Source: Methanosarcinaceae archaeon
GTDB lineage: Archaea > Halobacteriota > Methanosarcinia > Methanosarcinales > Methanosarcinaceae
Direction: 5' to 3'
Length of the DNA stretch: 62,567 bases
NCBI GenBank assembly: GCA_030611265.1
Contig: JAUWQD010000011.1
Span: 1 to 62,567 of the forward strand
Part shown: in pieces, positions 53,353 to 61,666 of the stretch
Position numbering within the stretch: position 1 is the first letter of the stretch
How the letters are laid out: the number at the start of each line of letters is the position of its first letter
Made by a program: the position numbers and the translations under genes
The notes under the pieces: generated by a model
The model's database searches: none
Told to the model about the DNA's origin: nothing
What the model saw: the letters and a program-made list of their open reading frames with translations, nothing else

Positions 53353-54330
53353 GTGAGCAACAAAAGACTGGAAATAATCAAGATCCTTAAAGACTCAGAA
53401 GGAAAAGCAGTATCCGGTGAAGAACTGGGCAACCGACTTGGAATATCCAGAACAATGGTCTGGAAATACATAAGATCCCTTGCGAAAGATGGCTACGAGA
53501 TCGAATCATCCCCCAAGATAGGATATACATTGAAATCCGCGCCTGATCGACTTTACCCCGATACGATCCGTATGGGACTCAGATCAAGTCTTATAGGGCA
53601 GCATATCCATTACTTTGATGAACTAAGATCAACCAACATCACAGCAAAAGAACTGGCACACGACGCAGATGATGGCACAATTGTAGTCGCCGAAGTGCAA
53701 AAAGGGGGACGAGGTCGGCTGGGGCGTGAGTGGCTCTCACCCCGTGGCGGGATATGGATGTCTGTCATCCTCAAACCCACTATCTCACTTGCACATGCAT
53801 CAAGGTTGACACTGGTTGCAGGAATCGCGATCTCAAAAGCCATGCGAAAACTTGGTGTGGATGCACGTATCAAATGGCCAAACGACATACTGATCAATGG
53901 CAAAAAAGTATGCGGCATCCTGACCGAAGTAAATGCAGAGATGGAACAGGTGGACTACATTGTGGTCGGTATTGGCATCAATGCAAATGTAGATATGGAT
54001 GAGTTTAGTGATGACGTAAGGGGTATTGCAACCACGCTGTTGTCAGAACTTGGAGAACCCATTGACCGCGTCTCATTTATACAGGATGTTCTCCTTGAAC
54101 TGGAGCAGGAATACATTAGGTTCAGGACACAGCCGTTTTCGGGTATTCTCGATGAATGGACATCCCTCTCAGACACCATCGGTCGGCAGGTCACTGTAAC
54201 AACACCTTCCAAAATGATCGAGGGCAAAGCTGTTGGAATGACGGAAGATGGTGCGCTTGTTGTTGAAGATGCAGATGGCAAGCGTGAATACGTGATGGCT
54301 GGTCTATGCATCTATACACGAGCAAAATAG
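53353..54330 (+). CDS. birA: BirA bifunctional protein: biotin-protein ligase and repressor-type HTH
   Basis: Attaches biotin to carrier proteins such as pyruvate carboxylase. 325 aa. An N-terminal helix-turn-helix (RLEIIKILKDSEGKAVSGEELGNRLGISRTMVWKYIRSL) points to biotin-dependent repression. The ligase core has the signature KGGRGRLGREWLSPRGGIWMSVIL, KWPNDILINGKKVCGILTE and GIGINANV, and an SH3-like C-terminal domain. GTG 53353 is the start, just before SNKRLEIIK. The transposase remnant lies upstream of it. No biotin operon genes are nearby. Confidence 0.93.
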   Translation: MSNKRLEIIKILKDSEGKAVSGEELGNRLGISRTMVWKYIRSLAKDGYEIESSPKIGYTLKSAPDRLYPDTIRMGLRSSLIGQHIHYFDELRSTNITAKELAHDADDGTIVVAEVQKGGRGRLGREWLSPRGGIWMSVILKPTISLAHASRLTLVAGIAISKAMRKLGVDARIKWPNDILINGKKVCGILTEVNAEMEQVDYIVVGIGINANVDMDEFSDDVRGIATTLLSELGEPIDRVSFIQDVLLELEQEYIRFRTQPFSGILDEWTSLSDTIGRQVTVTTPSKMIEGKAVGMTEDGALVVEDADGKREYVMAGLCIYTRAK

Positions 54331-54346
54331 GATCGGGTAAGGTTTG

Positions 54347-54931
54347 ATGTACGACAAAACGGAAACACGGATCTTTGGAAAAATTGTAATTATACTTGTG
54401 TTCATATTAGTATCACTTACATGTTTTTCAACATCTGCAAGCGCGTTGGAAAATGATGATGTGTTGGTGAACGGCAGTGGAATGTATCTCACAACAGGAG
54501 ACAGCTGGTCGTTCTATCAGGGATATGAACTTGTTTTCAAAGGTCTAAGTTCAAGTCTGGGGGTGGATAAAGTATGGATCGAACTTTTGCTGAATGGTGA
54601 AAGTGTGGATGATACGATCATACGCGAAGGTGAATATTTTGAATACACCCGCAATTCAAAGGAGATATTCAATATCACCGTCGATACAATATATTCAGGG
54701 TCTGATGGCGGACTTGTTACATTCAAGCCTGTTTATCAGTATCTTGATCCAACACTCCCTGAGCCTGATATGACACAAGACCCTGGGTCGATTGGCAATT
54801 CAAATGAGTCCGTGAACAATTCGAATTCACCGAATGGCGATGTAACAGAGAATACCGATGGATTTGGTGCAGCGTTGTTCTTTTTGTGTATGTCTGCTGC
54901 GGCGATCTTTAAGGTACGGCAAAAAAGATAA
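54347..54931 (+). CDS. Secreted protein with one S-layer-type (DUF1608-like) domain and C-terminal anchor
   Basis: 194 aa. Signal peptide (IFGKIVIILVFILVSLTCFSTSASA), one domain of the Methanosarcinales S-layer type (YLTTGDSWSFYQGYELVFKGLSSSLGVDKVWIELLLNGESVDDTIIREGEYF), a Ser/Asn-rich spacer (GNSNESVNNSNSPNGD) likely to be glycosylated, and a C-terminal membrane helix ending RQKR. It is much smaller than the major S-layer protein (about 670 aa), so it is an accessory envelope protein. TTG 54344 is one codon upstream. Converges with the coiled-coil pair. Confidence 0.8.
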   Translation: MYDKTETRIFGKIVIILVFILVSLTCFSTSASALENDDVLVNGSGMYLTTGDSWSFYQGYELVFKGLSSSLGVDKVWIELLLNGESVDDTIIREGEYFEYTRNSKEIFNITVDTIYSGSDGGLVTFKPVYQYLDPTLPEPDMTQDPGSIGNSNESVNNSNSPNGDVTENTDGFGAALFFLCMSAAAIFKVRQKR

Positions 54932-54942
54932 TGCATCAAATG

Positions 54943-54980
54943 GTATTAAAAAAAAGATAGACACCATTGACGTTGGTGTC
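54943..54980 (-). terminator. Hairpin terminator of the coiled-coil operon
   Basis: On the minus strand GACACCA (54980-54974) pairs with TGGTGTC (54966-54960) and is followed by a T-run (complement of the eight A at 54948-54955). Confidence 0.8.
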
Positions 54981-55023
54981 TTGACTCAAACATACAATAA
55001 AGTTTGTACAAAAACCGAACAAA

Positions 55024-55941
55024 CTAGAATTTAATATCTCCTTTATCCATCAAAACCTTCAGGTCCTGAAGACTCAAGCGTCCGGTCTTGTTCAACTTTT
55101 CCTTTGCAACAACATGTTGCTCATCCTGCTTTTTCTCGTCCTTTACAAGTTGTATTTCCTTTGATCTATCAAGGTATGTCTTGAGCTCTTCACGAAGTTG
55201 TTCAATCTTTGCTTTCAAAGGATCGATCTTTGCTCGCAGTGGGGCGGATGCAGAATATTTTTCCTTGATCTGTGCGTGGTACATATCGGCTTCTTTTCGA
55301 AGTTCATCAATGGTCTTGTACACTTCAAGCATCTCAAGATGATGTACTTGTGATTCCTTTGCAAGCGACCGTATCTGTTCGCTCACATTATCACCTGTGT
55401 CATATATGCCTTTTGAACTTTCATATGATTCGATGATCTTCTGATGCACTTCATTTGCACTAAATGCAACACCAAGCCGCTCTTCAAGTTGGGTCAATCT
55501 TTCAATGATATCGATCTCATGTTTAAGGGGAATGTCGGCATTCAACAATTTGTCAAGTTCTTCGGCATAGGCTTTTGACAATGATTCCACGCTACCCTTT
55601 GAAAGTTTGTTAAGGTCATCCCGCTTTGTTTTCATCTGGGCTATCTCATCAACCACTTTTTGTGTCGCTGCCTGTATGCCGCTTCGTTCTGTTTTGAGGG
55701 CAGCGATCTTTTTATTTGCCTCGTCACGTTTTGACTTGTGGTCGCGTGCTTTTGGAACAAGTTCCTTAACTTGAGAGTTGAGAGCATCTCGTTTCTCCTT
55801 CAGGTCGGTGGTATCCGTCCGGTGCAGTTTTAATTCCCTGAAGATCGACTTCAAAGACCTTTCATTTTGGTCGATCTGGGTCCTGATCCTGTTGACCTTT
55901 TCCTTTAAATCCCGCTCTGTCATTTGTGAAACATCAGTCAT
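55024..55941 (-). CDS. Archaeal coiled-coil protein (COG1340-like)
   Basis: 305 aa, nearly all helical and charged, with long heptad patterns (VNRIRTQIDQNERSLKSIFRELKLHRTDTTDLKEKRDALNSQVKELVPKARDHKSKRDE). I place it in the COG1340-type family of archaeal coiled-coil proteins of unknown function, sometimes misnamed as phosphoserine phosphatase. A conserved C-terminal part reads KEKLNKTGRLSLQDLKVLMDKGDIKF. It overlaps the companion gene by four bases (ATGA on the minus strand). The two may form a heteromeric filament or scaffold (inference). Confidence 0.8.
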   Translation of the reverse strand: MTDVSQMTERDLKEKVNRIRTQIDQNERSLKSIFRELKLHRTDTTDLKEKRDALNSQVKELVPKARDHKSKRDEANKKIAALKTERSGIQAATQKVVDEIAQMKTKRDDLNKLSKGSVESLSKAYAEELDKLLNADIPLKHEIDIIERLTQLEERLGVAFSANEVHQKIIESYESSKGIYDTGDNVSEQIRSLAKESQVHHLEMLEVYKTIDELRKEADMYHAQIKEKYSASAPLRAKIDPLKAKIEQLREELKTYLDRSKEIQLVKDEKKQDEQHVVAKEKLNKTGRLSLQDLKVLMDKGDIKF

Positions 55942-56621
55942 GCTTCCACCACCTTGTCCTGTTCAACTACCTCGTCAACTGTAACGACTTTTCCACTGGC
56001 TGTATCTTCCCAATATTTAAGTCCCTTGCTATGGCTTTCAATCCTGCTCTTAAGCCAGCCATGGCGTGGTAACACCTCTTTTAGTTCTGAATTCAACTTA
56101 AAGAACGAATCACTGTATTCCTTATCAGACCCTGTAATTGAGTCAAATTCAATACTTGAAGCAAGGGCTTCGTCAACTCTTGCCTTGATCTGCAAAACAA
56201 GTCCTTTTGCGTCTTCTTTATCGGATGACATTTGTGAGAGTTTGCCTGAGATCTCGTCAACTATCTGCTTTTCGTCTGCAAGCGTTGTAGATGGCTTGAT
56301 ATTTACGAACCCGTCATTGATGGAATGAATGAGTTTGTTGTCATCCGCTGCAATGACATCAAATGAAAAGAAATCACCAAGAAGGTTCTCTGCCTGATGG
56401 TACAATTGCTGGCGTTTTTCTTTCAGAACATCAAAGCGCTCAATCACTAATTCCTTGTTCGCTTTTGCAGAATCGGCTTGCTCGTTCAACGATGCAACTT
56501 TCCCATCAAGTTCTTTGAATTCTTCTGCATATTCCTCAATAAACCGCTTGTGTTTTGCGATCACACCAGCTATAAGGTCTTTTCTTTCAAGAGCATGTAT
56601 CTCAACATTTTCGCCAGTCAC
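55938..56621 (-). CDS. Coiled-coil companion protein
   Basis: 227 aa, strongly helical with an N-terminal coiled coil (KHKRFIEEYAEEFKELDGKVASLNEQADSAKANKELVIERFDVLKEKRQQLYHQAENLL), a less charged middle (FFSFDVIAADDNKLIHSIND), and a second helical segment. The ending EVVEQDKVVEA is acidic. It overlaps the COG1340-like gene, so the two form a two-gene operon ending at the hairpin at 54943. No individual function is known. Confidence 0.75.
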   Translation of the reverse strand: MTGENVEIHALERKDLIAGVIAKHKRFIEEYAEEFKELDGKVASLNEQADSAKANKELVIERFDVLKEKRQQLYHQAENLLGDFFSFDVIAADDNKLIHSINDGFVNIKPSTTLADEKQIVDEISGKLSQMSSDKEDAKGLVLQIKARVDEALASSIEFDSITGSDKEYSDSFFKLNSELKEVLPRHGWLKSRIESHSKGLKYWEDTASGKVVTVDEVVEQDKVVEA

Positions 56622-56703
56622 TTATTTAACCACCATTTCGATAAATTCGCAATATATAACTGATATCTTAAAATTTGAATTTCAATTAATCTAAATAATT
56701 AAT

Positions 56704-56994
56704 TTAAAGATGGAATATTTGTGCATGCTGCACACCATCTATAACTACTACATATTCAGGATCAACTGCACCGCATTTTATAGCGCATGCAATGGTCCTT
56801 TCACCAAAAAGGTTTGCAGTCTTGGCATTTGCCAAAGCCTCGATCACCAGTTCTTCGGATGCAATATCTCCTTTATAGAACCATTCTGATATCTCCACAT
56901 TGACATTACCATGTTTAAGCTTTTTCCCAAGTACATCTTTGTCACACACAGCAACTATAATTCCGCTTCCGGATTTGTGAATTTTCAGGTACAT
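56704..56994 (-). CDS. DUF424 family protein
   Basis: 96-aa archaeal protein of the DUF424 family: MYLKIHKSGSGIIVAVCDKDVLGKKLKHGNVNVEISEWFYKG and EALANAKTANLFGERTIACAIKCGAVDPEYVVVIDGVQHAQIF. Members have been found with translation initiation or replication genes, function unknown. Here it follows mcm by 14 bases in the same direction, so both are on one transcript. ATG 56994 is the family start. Confidence 0.88.
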   Translation of the reverse strand: MYLKIHKSGSGIIVAVCDKDVLGKKLKHGNVNVEISEWFYKGDIASEELVIEALANAKTANLFGERTIACAIKCGAVDPEYVVVIDGVQHAQIFHL

Positions 56995-57008
56995 GTTACG
57001 TATCCTCT

Positions 57009-59102
57009 CTATCTGATTAACCTGAGGTGAGCATTATCAGGTGACAGCACGTCCCCTGTACGGCGCATCTTTGAAATAAGTTCCTCAGCATGTCCCCTGT
57101 CGATCTGTTCGGCTTCAGCTTCAGTATATATCTCATCAAGCGGAGCTTTGCTGCCGGAATGGCGCTCTCCTACCATCCGAATTATATCTTTCATTATTTT
57201 TATCTTATCACGCTGGCTTTTGCTTGTACCCGATGTAAGTACATCTACATCAAACGCACCGGTGTCAGGATCAACACCGACCTGTTTGAGGGATGAGTGC
57301 ACGATCTGCGTTGTCCTTCTTGCATCATCTATCGTAGCAACATTGCTAAGCCGGACGCGTGCACTTGATTCTGAAAGTCTCACAAGTGCTTCGAGTTGTC
57401 GCGCTGTAACCGGTACAGGTGCATCTTTTCCCTCTCCCATTTTACGAAGCCCCATGTAAAACTCGATAAGATGTGCATGCGCATCTTTTTCAAGTATCGG
57501 GAATACGTTCTTGCGAGCATATGCTATATACTTTCGCATAATGTCAGGATCGATCTCAGGCATTATGATCTCCATCTGGGAGTCCACCTCATTCTGCGTC
57601 ACCTTGCTGGTCGGGAGGTGAATTCTCTGTTCAGACATCTCACCGGCACGATGGGCATTTAGTATGTGTTTTGCAATTTTCATATCCTTTGATTCATCAG
57701 GCGTATCAAGCAATACAAATATCAGGTCGAACCTTGTCATCAGTGCCGGTGGCATATTTATTTGCTGTGCGATACCTTCGTAGCGGTCAAATCGTCCGTA
57801 TTTTGGATTCGCGGCACCAAGCAGTGCACATCTTGATTTTAATGTGGCAATTATGCCTGCTTTTGCAACACTTATGGTTTGCTGTTCCATTGCTTCGTGG
57901 AGTGCGCTCTTATCCTCGGTGCGCATCTTATCCATCTCGTCAATTGCGGCAACACCCATATCAGCCATGACAAGCGCACCCGCTTCAAGCGTCCAGCGTC
58001 CGTCTCCCAGATCATCTTTTACTGCCGCAGCGGTCAGACCACTTGATGATGCGCTCTTTCCTGATGCGAACACACCGCGCGGTGCGAGTTTTACCATGTA
58101 GCGCAGCATCTGACTTTTTGCTATCCCAGGGTCACCTACAAGCAGCACATGAATGTCGCCGCGCACTCTTGAACCATCAGGCAGGTTCTTTGGAACGCCT
58201 GAGAAAAGTTGGAGTGCAAGGGCTTCCTTGATGTCTTCGTATCCATAAATTGATGGTGCGATAGACTTGATAATGTTATTATAAATTTCAGGGTCCCGGC
58301 TGAGTTTAAGTATCTCTTCCTCATCTTCGGGTGAGATTTCAAGTTCGTTAAACTCGGTATCAATATATTCGATCGAGTTTGCATGCAAAACAAGGTCATA
58401 GGTTGTGGATTTTCCTTCGCGCAGGGTTCGCTGGTGCGACCGGAGTATGCCGTTTATTATTACTCTGGTTCCGGGATTGGCAAAGCCGGCAAGATCATCA
58501 TCAACATCAATGTCAAGACTCTGTGGCTGTGTTCCGCCTTTGAGGTTCTCTGGAGATTCCTGCATCTGGAGTTTCTGGGAATCGAGGAATGTGGATTGAT
58601 CGATAAGTATCTTAAAAGGACCACTTTTACCGCATGTTTCGCTTTCACAGAATTTTGGTTCATCGAACTTATTTTCTGTCTGTGGTCGATGTGTGATGTT
58701 TTCGCACCGCATGCACAAAAAGGCGGCATCTATTATCTTTGGTCGCACTTCGGTGGCTTTGCGCACCATTCCCTCAATTGCAACGAATTTCAAAAGATTC
58801 TTGCTCCGAAGGTCCCGAATAGGGATTTTGTTTGGTATTTTGATGAACTGTACATGTGCATCATCAAGCGTTTTATCGATTGGAAGATCGATCTGCTGGA
58901 GTGCATTTTCAGCAGAAGGCATGACCTCATCGGGATGTTCAAGCAGTTCATCTGCAAGTTCACGGTCAAATATCTCAAGGTCTGAAAAATCAACAACTAT
59001 GCTGCGCTGTTCCGGGTATTCATTTCCAAGATGAAGTATGTCTTCCCAGTAATATTGCTTTAAAAACGCCTTGAATTTTTCATCCCATTTTCCGTCAGCC
59101 AT
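57009..59102 (-). CDS. mcm: Replicative helicase MCM
   Basis: Unwinds DNA at replication forks as a hexamer. 697 aa. N-terminal part with a C4 zinc-binding region (CMRCENITHRPQTENKFDEPKFCESETC, near residue 133), then the AAA+ domain: Walker A VGDPGIAKSQMLRYM, Walker B GVAAIDEMDKM, sensor 1 LLGAANPKYGRFD, arginine finger region MTRFDLIFVLLD, and a C-terminal winged helix. The frame is open to a GTG at 59111, but ATG 59102 (MADGKWDEKFKAFL) fits the family. No clear ribosome site precedes it, so it may be leaderless. Confidence 0.96.
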   Translation of the reverse strand: MADGKWDEKFKAFLKQYYWEDILHLGNEYPEQRSIVVDFSDLEIFDRELADELLEHPDEVMPSAENALQQIDLPIDKTLDDAHVQFIKIPNKIPIRDLRSKNLLKFVAIEGMVRKATEVRPKIIDAAFLCMRCENITHRPQTENKFDEPKFCESETCGKSGPFKILIDQSTFLDSQKLQMQESPENLKGGTQPQSLDIDVDDDLAGFANPGTRVIINGILRSHQRTLREGKSTTYDLVLHANSIEYIDTEFNELEISPEDEEEILKLSRDPEIYNNIIKSIAPSIYGYEDIKEALALQLFSGVPKNLPDGSRVRGDIHVLLVGDPGIAKSQMLRYMVKLAPRGVFASGKSASSSGLTAAAVKDDLGDGRWTLEAGALVMADMGVAAIDEMDKMRTEDKSALHEAMEQQTISVAKAGIIATLKSRCALLGAANPKYGRFDRYEGIAQQINMPPALMTRFDLIFVLLDTPDESKDMKIAKHILNAHRAGEMSEQRIHLPTSKVTQNEVDSQMEIIMPEIDPDIMRKYIAYARKNVFPILEKDAHAHLIEFYMGLRKMGEGKDAPVPVTARQLEALVRLSESSARVRLSNVATIDDARRTTQIVHSSLKQVGVDPDTGAFDVDVLTSGTSKSQRDKIKIMKDIIRMVGERHSGSKAPLDEIYTEAEAEQIDRGHAEELISKMRRTGDVLSPDNAHLRLIR

Positions 59103-59219
59103 GGTATTCACAAAGTTGTAATGTAGTAGAATGATAATGATAATGATAAATTTAAAGTGAAGGGAATTTAAAACGGGTTTAAACGCATATGAATGTTTCG
59201 AATGATGGATGGGAATTGG

Positions 59220-59393
59220 TTATTTTTGAATGTTTCGACTTTTGTATGCGCTATCAATAAATTCCTTGTGCTGTTTTGACCATACCTTATTTGGGGTGAC
59301 TTTCAGCCACTCAACATATCGGTCAATGAATTCAAGTCGTTCTTTGAAATTGTTTTCTTTATCTTTTCTCAATTCATCCAGATCGATTTTCAT
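59220..59393 (-). CDS. Small partner of the nucleotidyltransferase, possible antitoxin or toxin
   Basis: 57 aa: MKIDLDELRKDKENNFKERLEFIDRYVEWLKVTPNKVWSKQHKEFIDSAYKSRNIQK, mostly helical and charged. The ATG at 59393 overlaps the stop of the nucleotidyltransferase (ATGA), so both are translated from one message. A longer frame from 59411 is possible but less likely. The pair layout resembles type II or type IV toxin-antitoxin modules. No family recognised. Confidence 0.6.
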   Translation of the reverse strand: MKIDLDELRKDKENNFKERLEFIDRYVEWLKVTPNKVWSKQHKEFIDSAYKSRNIQK

Positions 59394-60001
59394 ATTACGT
59401 CTCCCAAACATTTTTCAATGCACTCATCTGGAATATCCAGTTCATCCAAAAACATGTTCAACACTTCAAGGTCGAGTTCATCTTTGAACAATTTAAACAA
59501 AAATCTGGCATCTTCTACATCCTTTTTTGACCCAAGAAACAGTTTATATGGTATCTGGAGTTCAAGAGGTGAAATAAATAACGACCTGTCATTCAATTTC
59601 ACATGTTTTCGTTTTTTCATAGAATATCTATCAAGGTCATTTTTGACGAATTTCATTTCCATATTTGGGATAAAATTACCTTTTTGAGCAAACCTGATAG
59701 CATTATGATTTTTAAGATATCCATGATATGCGTCATCTGGATTACTCGTAATCAAACATTCATATGTCTGTTCTAATTCTGACCACAATTTCAAGAATTC
59801 ATCATATGAAATAGATTCTATAAGAATATCCACATCCTCACTCATTCTACTTCGACCAAACAGAATCGCAACGTACCCCGAAACAATTACATATTTAACC
59901 TCATGTTTTGTGAGTATCTCTGTAAAATGAAGGGTGAAGTCATCCAACACGGAGATTTCTTTTTTGAAAGAGATATCCTCATTTCTAAACTCTATTTCCA
60001 T
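59390..60001 (-). CDS. Minimal nucleotidyltransferase-type protein (MNT/AbiEii-like)
   Basis: 203 aa. Polymerase-beta-type nucleotidyltransferase core: VSGYVAILFGRSRMSEDVDILIESI, in which the GR-S pattern and D-x-D (SEDVDILIE) form the metal-binding site. The rest (LELQIPYKLFLGSKKDVEDARFLFKLF) fits AbiEii-like or uncharacterised NTases. With the small overlapping downstream gene it looks like a toxin-antitoxin or regulatory pair in which the enzyme adds nucleotides to a target (inference). The frame is open to 60046; ATG 60001 (MEIEFRNEDISF) is preferred as the smaller typical form. Confidence 0.72.
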   Translation of the reverse strand: MEIEFRNEDISFKKEISVLDDFTLHFTEILTKHEVKYVIVSGYVAILFGRSRMSEDVDILIESISYDEFLKLWSELEQTYECLITSNPDDAYHGYLKNHNAIRFAQKGNFIPNMEMKFVKNDLDRYSMKKRKHVKLNDRSLFISPLELQIPYKLFLGSKKDVEDARFLFKLFKDELDLEVLNMFLDELDIPDECIEKCLGDVI

Positions 60002-60095
60002 TTCATCACACTTGATACTTTTACACTGTTTATTGATACATGTCAATATATAATAAATCTATTTAGTCAATCGTCCGACTTGAAAAACGTATTAC

Positions 60096-60788
60096 CTACA
60101 TCCTCCGCTGAATCCTCCCAATCACCCCGCGCAGTGTCTGCACTTCCCTCGGGATCAACTGCGCACGTCCAAATATCCTTTTAAACATCAACATGGTCTT
60201 GTCTTTCTTGTGGGCCGGATACTCTATATCCTCCATCAACTCCTCCAGATGCTCATGCAAAAGCCCAAGGTCAAATCCTTCGGCAAGTGGTCTGTCGCCT
60301 GCCTCAATATCGCTCATTTCATACAGCACAATACCAACGGCATGTGATAGGTTCATTATTGGATAGATGTCAGATGTCGGTATTGTGAGTATCATGTCGC
60401 AGGCTTTCAGTTCATCGTTATTGAATCCCTGATCTTCACGCCCGAAAAGGATTGCAACCGTTCCGTCCATTCCTGCGAGTTTTTCTTTGAGTCCACGCGG
60501 TACATAGAAAGGCATACGTATGTGTTCGTAAATTTTCGAACCGGTAATGCCTGTTGTACCAATTACGATATTTGCGCCCTCAATGGCTTCGGTGAGTGAG
60601 GATGTGATATGCGCACTTTCGAGTATATCACGTGCATGCGACGACATAGCGCGTGCTTCTCCTTCAAGTTTGCATGGGTTTACAAGCACAAGGTCGGAAA
60701 AACCAAAGTTCTTCATCACGCGTGTGACTGAACCCACATTTCCCTGATACAGCGGTTCAACCAGTACAACCCTAACATCAAGCGGCAT
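60096..60788 (-). CDS. trmJ: tRNA 2'-O-methyltransferase TrmJ (SPOUT family)
   Basis: Methylates the 2'-OH of a nucleotide in the tRNA anticodon loop (position 32 in known archaeal examples). 230 aa. SPOUT signature: VVLVEPLYQGNVGSVTRVMKNFGFSDLVLVNP, AVALLFGREDQGFNNDEL-like TVAILFGREDQGFNNDELKACD and IMNLSHAVGIVLYEM, forming the trefoil knot. The C-terminal part MLMFKRIFGRAQLIPREVQTLRGVIGRIQ is typical of TrmJ. ATG 60788 opens the first strand. Confidence 0.9.
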   Translation of the reverse strand: MPLDVRVVLVEPLYQGNVGSVTRVMKNFGFSDLVLVNPCKLEGEARAMSSHARDILESAHITSSLTEAIEGANIVIGTTGITGSKIYEHIRMPFYVPRGLKEKLAGMDGTVAILFGREDQGFNNDELKACDMILTIPTSDIYPIMNLSHAVGIVLYEMSDIEAGDRPLAEGFDLGLLHEHLEELMEDIEYPAHKKDKTMLMFKRIFGRAQLIPREVQTLRGVIGRIQRRM

Positions 60789-60837
60789 TTTTCACATCCA
60801 GTTTAAACATTACTTGAAGGACAATGTAGATTTTTCT

Positions 60838-61035
60838 TTAGTTAACAAGTGTGATCGCGTCTACCAAACAAACCGTTGTACACATTCGGCATCCAAGACA
60901 ATAACTTGGGTTAACCACCACGGCTTTGGGTTTGCCGTTACGGTCTTCGATGGAATATATCCTCGGACCTTTCGGGCAGGCCCTGCGACATGCACCACAG
61001 CCTGTGCATTTGTTTTCATCTATGTATATTTTCAT
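60838..61035 (-). CDS. Ferredoxin with two [4Fe-4S] clusters
   Basis: 65 aa, low-potential electron carrier. Two full cluster motifs: CTGCGACRRACP and CLGCRMCTTVC, each CxxCxxCxxxC. Between them is a loop (KGPRIYSIEDRNGKPKAVVV) longer than in the simplest clostridial type. In methanogens such ferredoxins serve CO dehydrogenase, hydrogenases and biosynthetic reductases. ATG 61035 follows a TATA-rich stretch. It is divergent from the ferritin-like gene. Confidence 0.9.
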   Translation of the reverse strand: MKIYIDENKCTGCGACRRACPKGPRIYSIEDRNGKPKAVVVNPSYCLGCRMCTTVCLVDAITLVN

Positions 61036-61092
61036 TATTACTATGTTTGTTGTACGCCATTATACAAATAATATGTAGACAAAATGTACGGA

Positions 61093-61115
61093 AAATCTTC
61101 GCTATCGCTTAGATT
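61093..61115. repeat. Short palindrome-like repeat, copy 2
   Basis: AATCTTCGCTATCGCTTAGATT matches the copy at 45872-45893 (AATCTTCGCTGACGCTCAGATT) except for a few bases; both have AATCT and AGATT ends and lie in AT-rich intergenic DNA. Confidence 0.5.
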
Positions 61116-61244
61116 TACTCGACTACATAATTCTATAAATCATGTACTATAAAATCACAATATACAATATTGTTATATAATATACGAACAAATCAAATAT
61201 GCAAGTGTGCTGGCACTTGTAACAGTTAATTGAGGTGTAATAAA

Positions 61245-61616
61245 ATGAGTTTGGAAACGATTCTTGAAAACACATTTAAAGGGGAAACAACCGAGGTCGG
61301 TTGGTATCTTGCAATGTCAAAACTTGCAGAGAGAGAAGGACGTTCCGATGTGGCAACATATCTTCGCCAGATCGCAATGGATGAGGCATGGCATGCTGCA
61401 GAAGTTGCTGAGATAATCGGTGCCATCAAAAGCGATACAAGATCAAACCTTGAGATGATGCTTGAGGGTGAAACTATGGCGGAAGTTGAGAAAGCAGAGG
61501 CTGCAGATCTTGCAAGAAAAGAAGGCAATACAAAAGCTGCATTGTTCTTTGACAGGGCATCTCTTGATGAGGCACGCCACAAGGCAGGTCTTAAGGGAAT
61601 ACTTGACCGGATGTAG
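61245..61616 (+). CDS. Ferritin-like/rubrerythrin-like protein
   Basis: 123-aa four-helix ferritin-like protein resembling a rubrerythrin without the rubredoxin domain. Iron ligands: ENTFKGETTEVGWYLAMSKLAEREG (Glu), MDEAWHAAEVAEI (ExxH), and the second half with EVEKAEAADLARKEGNTKAALFFDRASLDEARHKAGL. Such proteins reduce peroxide in strict anaerobes. ATG 61245 follows GAGGTG at eight bases; the frame is open to 61230. It may be co-transcribed with the sulfite reductase gene 50 bases downstream. Confidence 0.85.
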   Translation: MSLETILENTFKGETTEVGWYLAMSKLAEREGRSDVATYLRQIAMDEAWHAAEVAEIIGAIKSDTRSNLEMMLEGETMAEVEKAEAADLARKEGNTKAALFFDRASLDEARHKAGLKGILDRM

Positions 61617-61666
61617 TAATAGATCATCAATTAACTATCATTAAATGGAACAAGGAGTGGATATAT

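Noticed and set aside
58383-58985. 200-codon plus-strand frame within mcm
   Set aside because: Antisense to the conserved N-terminal part of MCM; translation looks random.
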